64,000 bases of DNA from Dendrolimus kikuchii (lineage: Eukaryota > Arthropoda > Insecta > Lepidoptera > Lasiocampidae): positions 7,941,690 to 8,005,689 of the forward strand of contig CM034403.1 of the NCBI GenBank assembly GCA_019925095.2, written 5' to 3'. Every line of letters begins with the position of its first letter. Position 1 is the first letter of the stretch. This document shows, in pieces, positions 57,799 through 64,000 of the stretch. The position numbers and the translations under genes are program-made. The notes beneath the pieces were generated by a model that had not been told where the DNA came from, made no database searches, and saw only the letters and a program-made list of their open reading frames with translations.

Positions 57799-59357
57799 TT
57801 ATTTACTTTTAACCCTATTTGGATTGTTTGTTACCCTTTTAAGGATCATATTCATATATGCTTTTCTTTCATTATTTACTTTTGGTTTACTTGAAAATTC
57901 AATAAAATCTTGGCCTATAAATGATTTTGTAAGTTTTGTAGAAATTCCTTCATTTGGTACAAATACTCTTGTTTTTTTACTTGTTCTATACAAGTATGGA
58001 CATTCTGTTATATTATTGATTTCTTTTGTCAAACTTTCATCTGTTACTTCCTTATTATTAATGTTGTCTACATCAATAGGTTCTAAAACATCACATTTTC
58101 TTAATGGAGGTCTATATTTTTTAGCTACTTCTGAAATTTCATCTCTCAGTTCTAACAGACAGCTAGATTTTACTCCAAGACAACTAGTAGTTATGCCAAA
58201 GTATGCTGAACTTGTTTTACGTAAATTATTTATACACACTACAGGTAAATCTGCTTCAATGCATGCTTCAAGTGTGGGCTGCACTATTGTTTGTGGGTTT
58301 ACATTAGAGTCTATGATAATGACTGAGCATTCCCTTTTTTGTATACTTGATAAACATTCTGATATGCCAAATATTAATCCATCAACTTTTCTGGAAAACA
58401 AATATAAGTGAGTTTGTTGTAACCTGTGCACAGGTTTGGTTATGAATTGATTTACCTTTATATTTATAAAAGTTTATTGGCTATAGAGGTGTTTTGAAAC
58501 AAAAGTTAAACATGAAAATAGTATGATTAGTCGTGTGGAAATTATTCTTTGCTTCACTTTTAAGTTATGAATTTATTTGTTAGTTAATATATAATCTGCA
58601 GTCAAAAGCACAGAAGCGAAAATTTTCATCTATTTGGTTGCAGCATCCATACCATATTATCATGATAGTAATGCAAGTTTAATGTACTCACTCTAGTGTT
58701 GGAGGTTTAGGCCTTTTCTCCTTTGGAATGTGTTTTATTTTATCCCAATGAGGTTTTTTAAACTCTGGTACTGGAACTTTATACTTACTTAAGGCACTTT
58801 CTAACCTGTTAACATCACTCATTGACACAACAGGCCTGCAAAAAATATAAGTTGAAAACTAACTAACTGTATATAGAATATTTACTGAAACAGTCATTTT
58901 GTGTTACTCATATATTATTGGACCCTTTTGAGTGTGTAACAGGATTGCAACACCTACACAAAATAAAAAAAAGTGTTTCAGTATTTTTAAGTAGATTTTA
59001 TGTGGGAACTCATTAAATAATATGAATAACTTCATAAAACTACGTTTTATTATGTATACAATTCGCGAAAACTTAAGAAAATATTATGAATTACTTCTTC
59101 AATGTAAATTGCATCACAAAAAACTTTGGTCTTTTAACGAGGAATTTAAGAAACAACCGCGATATAATATCCTTAGAACAATTAAAAAGGGCAATGCATT
59201 TTTTGTTACTATTTTATTACTAGATTACAACAGTGTCAAGATGCAAACCAGATTACCAAAAAACTGGATCAGGACGACATAACACATTCTTGATTGTTTT
59301 CTTTAATTTGCCTTTGTTGACTGTCACTTTCTTTTTTTTCAAGGTCTTAGCCTCCAT
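57799..59357 (-). CDS. RPP38: RPP38-like RNase P/MRP protein subunit (L7Ae fold)
   Basis: Three exons: 59357-59257, 58835-58692 and 58390-57799, in frame for 278 aa. Residues 1-22 are Lys-rich (MEAKTLKKKKVTVNKGKLKK), followed by NVLCRPDPVFWPVVS, which fits the N-terminal block before the L7Ae domain in RPP38. The L7Ae-like core is about 82-160: KVDGLIFGISECLSSIQKRE, SVIIIDSNV, LEACIEADLPVVCINNL, FGITTSCLGVK. The C-terminus is basic and ends LKRVTNNPNRVKSK, similar to the end of RPP38. RPP38 binds kink-turns in RNase P/MRP RNA and acts in tRNA 5' processing and rRNA processing. Start: first ATG of exon 1. Intron 1 holds a PLE end fragment. Another L7Ae-family member is possible. Confidence 0.75.
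59033..59090 (-). mobile_element. Short Penelope-end fragment
   Basis: In reverse it matches the module at 25149-25203: AATATTTTCTTAAGTTTTCG, then TATACATAATAAAAC. A small inverted repeat (CATAAAAC...GTTTTATTATG) sits at one end. No arms of the large hairpin are present. It lies in RPP38 intron 1. Confidence 0.65.
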
Positions 59358-60149
59358 TGTTTCAACCAAAATATTTCAACATTTGATAAAATTATTTAAA
59401 TTTTAGAAAACTTCCTAAATAAACCCAAATTGATAACCTCAAAAAATATTTTCTTGACAACTTCATATTGTCAAATGTCAATACCATTAATTTTTTTTGT
59501 TTTTTTGATGGTCTGGTCAGATAGAGGCTACTTTCCATCAGGGACTCACAACGACCACGTTCACGACCGCGATTTTACCCGTTCCACTTGCTTGCCAGCG
59601 TTACAATCGTAAACCGAAGTGATCGAAAATGATGACGTCATTAGTGCCGTTTTCGCCACGATCACGGTCGCTTTGTGGAACGGCTAATTGAGCATTTTGG
59701 GCGTTGTGAGTTACTATTGGAACGCCCTGCTACTAGTGATAGCACTTTTATGCAAAAGAAATTGATTTGAAATTTCAGTCTTAATTTGGTAAAACCCAGC
59801 CGCAGCTAAGTTGTAGGTCACTGATTGACGTCAAACAACAGAGTTCACAAGAACAGAGTGCACGAGGTAACTGAAAAAAATTACACTTTACTCCAATATA
59901 CTCCACTAAGATGAGCACAGGCGGCCTAAATTTGCCGCTGTCGTAGATTCATATTACGAATAAGACAAGTATCAAAATCAAGGAACATATTGTTGGAAAT
60001 GGTCGGAATATATATTTGAAACAATCCATCGCTTTTAAATAAATTATTATTTATTACTTTATAAGCTAACAACGCTTTACAGTACACTAGATCAGGGAAA
60101 CAGAGAGAACTGGCTTGTATTGCCAGATGTCATTTTTTATTACCAACAC
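59358..60149. other. RPP38 upstream region
   Basis: Contains the RPP38 promoter by position. The sequence around 59540-59760 is GC-richer (CACGACCGCGATTTTACCCG) with no recognised gene. Confidence 0.35.
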
Positions 60150-60371
60150 GTATTACTCTTTAAAGTAGAACTTAATACTGTCACGTTACTTCTGCGTACG
60201 GCACAGCTGTGGAATGCGCTACCAGAGTCCGTGTTTCCCGAAAAATGCAATCCGGGTGTCTTCAAGTCTCGTGTAAGTAGGTATTTTCTAGGTAAGCGTG
60301 CTCCATCTTCGACCGCATCATCGTCTAATATTATGCGTGATCGTGTTCAAACGCGAACCTATTTCTCATAA
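60150..60371 (+). pseudogene. LINE RT C-terminal fragment
   Basis: The frame reads LLRTAQLWNALPESVFPEKC, then VFKSRVSRYFLGKRAPSS, ending at 60371. R-TA-LWN-LP...FKSRV is the usual C-terminal end of jockey/CR1-type LINE proteins. Everything upstream is absent or degraded. Confidence 0.65.
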
Positions 60372-60629
60372 AAATGTCTTATATCTAACAGTATATTAGA
60401 CCTTTGTTAATTTCATTAAGCGATTCTCCAAAAGTGGCTGCTTTAGGTTCCCAGATCAGATAGTATAAATGGTGATCACAAAATATAAACGTTATTCTAG
60501 AACTATTTTTCATTATAAGCATAAGTTATTACTACTAACTAGTAGTAGTTAGTCTATCCAATTTACTAAGTAGTCAGTAATTATAATAGTAACATGTGTA
60601 AGTTTTATATTTTATTTATTAGTTAATGT

Positions 60630-60864
60630 TTTTTATTTTATTGCAGGAGTTCAGCAGACAGGCAGACGGCCCACTTGATGGAAAGCGGTTACCATCGCCT
60701 ATGGACATTTGCAACACCAAAGGTGCTACAAATGCGCTGCTGCTCTCTTAAGGGAGATTGGAACCTGGCCACTAATGCCGGAACACAACTCAAGGTTGTT
60801 ATGGCGACATACTTTAGACCAGGGGTGGTAGCCATCCAGTCGGGCATATGCCCTACCACCTGGC
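60630..60864 (+). repeat. Family A repeat, short form
   Basis: Well-preserved copy from TTTTATTTTATTGCAGGAGT to CCCTACCACCTGG. It stops at the same place as the copy at 13300-13536 (CACCTGGCAAA), so the short form is a real subtype or a preferred truncation. Confidence 0.88.
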
Positions 60865-60882
60865 AAAGATTCAATAAGATTT

Positions 60883-61254
60883 GACGGTCTCACTGGTTTT
60901 TTTTTGGAGGCGGGGGAAATGCATTTCGCACACTAGCGGGTCCTTTACTAGGGATTAGAGCAAAGCGACAAAGAGGTGACACCGCGAATGGTACCAGAGT
61001 CAAAGCGCCGGCTTGTGTGGAGACTCGAAAATCAATACTCCACTAAAACCACCCTCCTCCCATGTGCCCCGCGCTTATGGCAGGAAGAGCGTGAGACTTA
61101 GAACGTAGTTGCGCCCACGCTGATCCTAGCGCATCAGTGCTTGAGAATGCCCCGGGAAAGGCAAACTCACTTCGTCAACAGGGGTGAAGACTCCTCTGCT
61201 GCCTAGATGCTAGAGGGCCCCTGCAGTGGTGTTACGGGACGGTCTCACTGGTTT
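60883..61254 (-). mobile_element. R1-clade 3' UTR insertion with 17-bp target duplication
   Basis: The insert 60900-61237 is flanked by GACGGTCTCACTGGTTT at 60883-60899 and 61238-61254. On the minus strand it runs from GGGGCCCTCTAGCATCTAGG to CATTTCCCCCGCCTCC and an A tail, matching the 3' UTR of 41650-42415. It lost all coding sequence by 5' truncation. Confidence 0.9.
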
Positions 61255-61454
61255 ACACAGACATCAGTCAACGTAGACGTACCGGGCTTGTATCCTGACA
61301 AAGTAATTTATGAATATTGTAAGAACTTTACCATTGCCCTCGGGTATGTTTTAATATTATCTGTCCATAACTTGTCTAACTTCACAATACCCTACCTACA
61401 CCTTTGATTATATACCTACCTACCAAAGACCTACACAATAGACGATTTAGTTAT

Positions 61455-61860
61455 TTTTAGGGTTCCGTAACCAAATGTCAAAAAGGTAAGTCTTTTGATA
61501 GTCTTTTATTTGTATTAAAGAATAATATATGCAAGCAAATTTAAGTGGGTCTGCATGGTAAAATACGGAATTATAAGAAATAGCGAAAAAAAACAAAGGA
61601 TTCTCGGGGGCCGATTTTCATAAAACCAAACTGGTATCATTAGATGGTTGAAAAATAAATTACTCTGGTCAGGAAACGAATTGGCTGATTTTGAACAAAA
61701 AAGTGCTTTATTATTGTACCCGAATTCATAGCTGATAGCTTTTAAGGATCAAGTTCTGTGAAATAATGTCACTGGGCAGTGAACTATTACATTGTTAGTT
61801 AAAAAAAATGGCCGTGCACGAGTCGGACTCATGCGTGGAGGGTTCTCTTGTAACATACAA
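61455..61860. repeat. Decayed repeat with AGGGTTCCGTAACC start
   Basis: It starts TTTTAGGGTTCCGTAACCAA and ends near GGCCGTGCACGAGTCGGACT followed by GAGGGTTCT. Sequences of this type are common at the ends of decayed lepidopteran DNA elements. No coding frame. Confidence 0.4.
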
Positions 61861-62226
61861 CATTATACGTTTCAATCAAATTTTTGTAATAAATTCGAAT
61901 TGGCCATTTTGACTATTGTGGAAGGTCGTTGGTACTAAAATAGGCGCGCATGTGGACATGTGCTTGTAACTATAATTTTAACTTCAAACAATTTTATTGA
62001 AAGTTCAGAAAGGACACTCCAACAAGATTATAAGAACTGTGAAAATATAGTAATAACAGAACATGAATATCCCATTGCTGGGCTCGGGCCTTTCATTTCT
62101 AGGTGAACAGACAGTATACCTGCCACACTTGTCCTAGGCGGATTGGCGGGTTTCATAACGATAGTCTGGATGTGTAGTTTTCATTATGATGTTTTCCTTT
62201 TTCCTTCACCGTTTAGCAAGTGGTAA

Positions 62227-62619
62227 GGGGCCATCTCCAAATTACGTCACATGAATTTCATAGATTTTTGACCCCTACCCCGTCCTTGACACAACTGGTC
62301 ACATTTATGAGAGTCCTCCCTCCCTAGTGTGACATCACATATTTTGCAATTTTACATCAAGAAATTATTAAATTAAAATAGCAGTTCCGTATATAGTTTT
62401 ATTTCCATTTAAATTATTTTTTAATAATTTAAACATTACTCATACAGATAGAGTTGAAAATATGATGAAGTTTTACGTTAATAGTTCAAATGTGTATCAA
62501 AGCTTAAATATATTAGATTTTGAAATGTGACGTTACGAAATTTAGGACCCTCCCACCTTTTTGCACACTTCGTTGACTTCCCTCCCCCCTACGTGTGACG
62601 TAATTTATGGATAGCCCCC
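62227..62619. mobile_element. PIF/Harbinger-like MITE, 393 bp
   Basis: Left end GGGGCCATCTCCAAATTACG followed by TCAC; right end, reverse-complemented, GGGGGCTATCCATAAATTAC followed by GTCAC. TAA flanks both sides (62224-62226, 62620-62622). A 3-bp TWA duplication with G-rich ends points to PIF/Harbinger. No transposase. Confidence 0.8.
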
Positions 62620-62622
62620 TAA

Positions 62623-62925
62623 TCTACACATATAATAAAACTGTAGAGGTGGAATTTCTGTACAATTAAAAAAAATTGCTAAAAACCGAGTCAGGGGGAC
62701 GTAAGAAGTGAAATAGAACTAATTTAGATTTTTTTTAGAATTTTTTGTTTCTCTGTTTGTACGGGCTAATTTCCAAAACGACTGGACCGATTTAAATGAA
62801 ATTTTGTATGGTGGTAGCTTATATCCCTGGTTAACATATAGGATACTTTTGATCCCGAAAAATTAAAGAATTCCCGTGGGATAGTTGAAAAAACTTTAAT
62901 TACTTGAACATTTGGCATTAGCTAG
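62623..62925 (+). mobile_element. Non-autonomous Helitron, 303 bp
   Basis: Starts TCTACACATATAATAAAACT after A and ends GCTAG before T. It contains ACGACTGGACCGATTTAAAT, a block shared with family D. It sits directly against the target duplication of the MITE. Confidence 0.85.
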
Positions 62926-63047
62926 TTGTAACTATATACACATTATGTCAGAAATCTGCCTAAGTGATGCATGCGCGTTCCAGCTAGGATCGAACCCGCA
63001 CAGTTTGGGGAGGCGTGCACTAGCCACTAAGCTACCGCGGCTTTTAA

Positions 63048-64000
63048 AATAAGTAATGTAATAGTTATTGTACAGCAATATAACTCCGTAAATCAGCCAC
63101 CTTAGAGTAATATAAACATTAAACACATTTATACAGTTTCCACATTAATATAATTAGATATTTAGTTTATCATTGCTTGTCCCGTTTGAAAAATAGGTTG
63201 AGTGAAAATATCTTTTTCAAAGTATTCGGTGATATTTTTCAATTTCGCCCGGTAAGCTATGGAGATATACAGTGCCTCTTAACATGTTTCATTATAAGCA
63301 GAAAATAAAATGAAAATATTTTTAAAATATTCTTTTGATACGATGGTTTTGATTTTTCGTTTGAGTCCCAATTTCAGTAGATATTTCTTATTTTGGCAAT
63401 TTTGACACTACAGACTATTATAAGTGTACCAAATTTCATATTTTTAGCCAGGGTAGTTATTGAGATAATTAATTGTGATATACAAACAGTCTTAACCTTT
63501 ACTTATGGGGAGCTTAATACTTTAGGTATTGACTATTATGAATTGTCACGTTTTACTACGAAAGTGACGGGTGTAATTAATTGCTATGGGTGGGAACTCA
63601 GAAAATAATGAGCTCATTGATTAATGCAGTTCGCACTATTATATACCTACATTATACCTCATTGAATGAGCTTTTTTATTGTTCTGAGGCTGGGAAATAC
63701 TGCATTACAAGTTGGAAAATTTTAAAAGAGCCGTGCATTGCGATAATAGTTTGTCAAACATGTACATTGATATCATAAAAGCATGAAAAATGGGTCAGTT
63801 TTCTTAACTCCACGACTAAAGCATTAATGTCAAGCAATTTGGAATATATTTTTCCAAATTGCTCCACTCTTTCCAATCAGAAACTAAATGTTAATAAATT
63901 CTATCATCATCCTATACGTTACTATTTTTAAATCAAATAAGTTGCGTCTCTCCTTGGACTAGCAAATCTTTCAAGGTTGCTCGAGTAACTGACAAACTTT
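63048..64000. other. Right end of window, unassigned
   Basis: AT-rich sequence. Small open frames at 63393-63778 have no domain signature. No repeat shared with the rest of the window was recognised. Confidence 0.35.

Larger units (their letters stand above)
62055..63047 (-). mobile_element. Metulj-like SINE split by two later insertions
   Basis: The 3' half (62055-62223) carries CCCATTGCTGGGCTCGGGCC and GTTTTCC. The 5' half (62926-63047) carries the tRNA-like head GCCGCGGTAGCTTAGTGGCT and GCGGGTTCGATCCTAGCTGG. Comparison with 50820-51115 shows that the halves were once continuous. Confidence 0.88.

Noticed and set aside
57824..58411. 195-codon plus-strand protein
   Set aside because: Antisense shadow of RPP38 exon 3.
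1..64000. CRISPR array, operon or bacterial transfer
   Set aside because: No regularly spaced short repeats and no intronless gene clusters. All genes have spliceosomal introns or belong to eukaryotic mobile elements.

Overview
This window looks like nuclear DNA from a lepidopteran (butterfly or moth). It is AT-rich, its genes are split by introns with GT/AG borders, and its repeats are typical of Lepidoptera: tRNA-headed SINEs of the Metulj type, short Helitrons starting TC and ending CTAG, R1-clade and CR1/L2-like LINEs, and a Penelope-like element. I cannot name the species.

Seven host genes were rebuilt from splice sites and reading phase. (1) 408-6181, minus: first five coding exons of DDX46 (Prp5), continuing past the left edge. 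(2) 9243-10901, plus: LSM3, complete, 102 aa. (3) 10947-16695, minus: UTP14, complete, 806 aa, ending tail to tail with LSM3. (4) 21403-26421, minus: BEN-domain protein, 478 aa. (5) 28022-30824, plus: a second BEN-domain protein, 374 aa, head to head with the first and sharing its 3' exon structure. (6) 32460-55083, plus: Regnase/ZC3H12-family ribonuclease, 585 aa, with one intron of about 20 kb. A GC-rich alternative first exon ending at 35956 joins the same acceptor in frame. (7) 57799-59357, minus: RPP38-like RNase P/MRP subunit, 278 aa. Five of the seven act in RNA metabolism (splicing, U6 snRNP, rRNA and tRNA processing, mRNA decay). The genes are eukaryotic single units, not an operon.

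Most of the rest is transposon-derived. Notable pieces are a large family with GGGTG-GGTATAG inverted ends (1.4-5.65 kb), a degenerate Penelope-like element (18.7-20.2 kb), a hairpin-only Penelope end with a 15-bp target duplication (25.1-25.3 kb), and a foldback element ending 12 bp from a BEN exon. The Regnase intron holds R1, CR1-like, Helitron and SINE insertions. At 62.1-63.05 kb a SINE is split by a MITE and a Helitron, and the original site can be read exactly.

I saw no CRISPR array, rRNA, convincing standalone tRNA or bacterial gene. Exon joins rest on splice consensus, phase and family resemblance, without transcript data.
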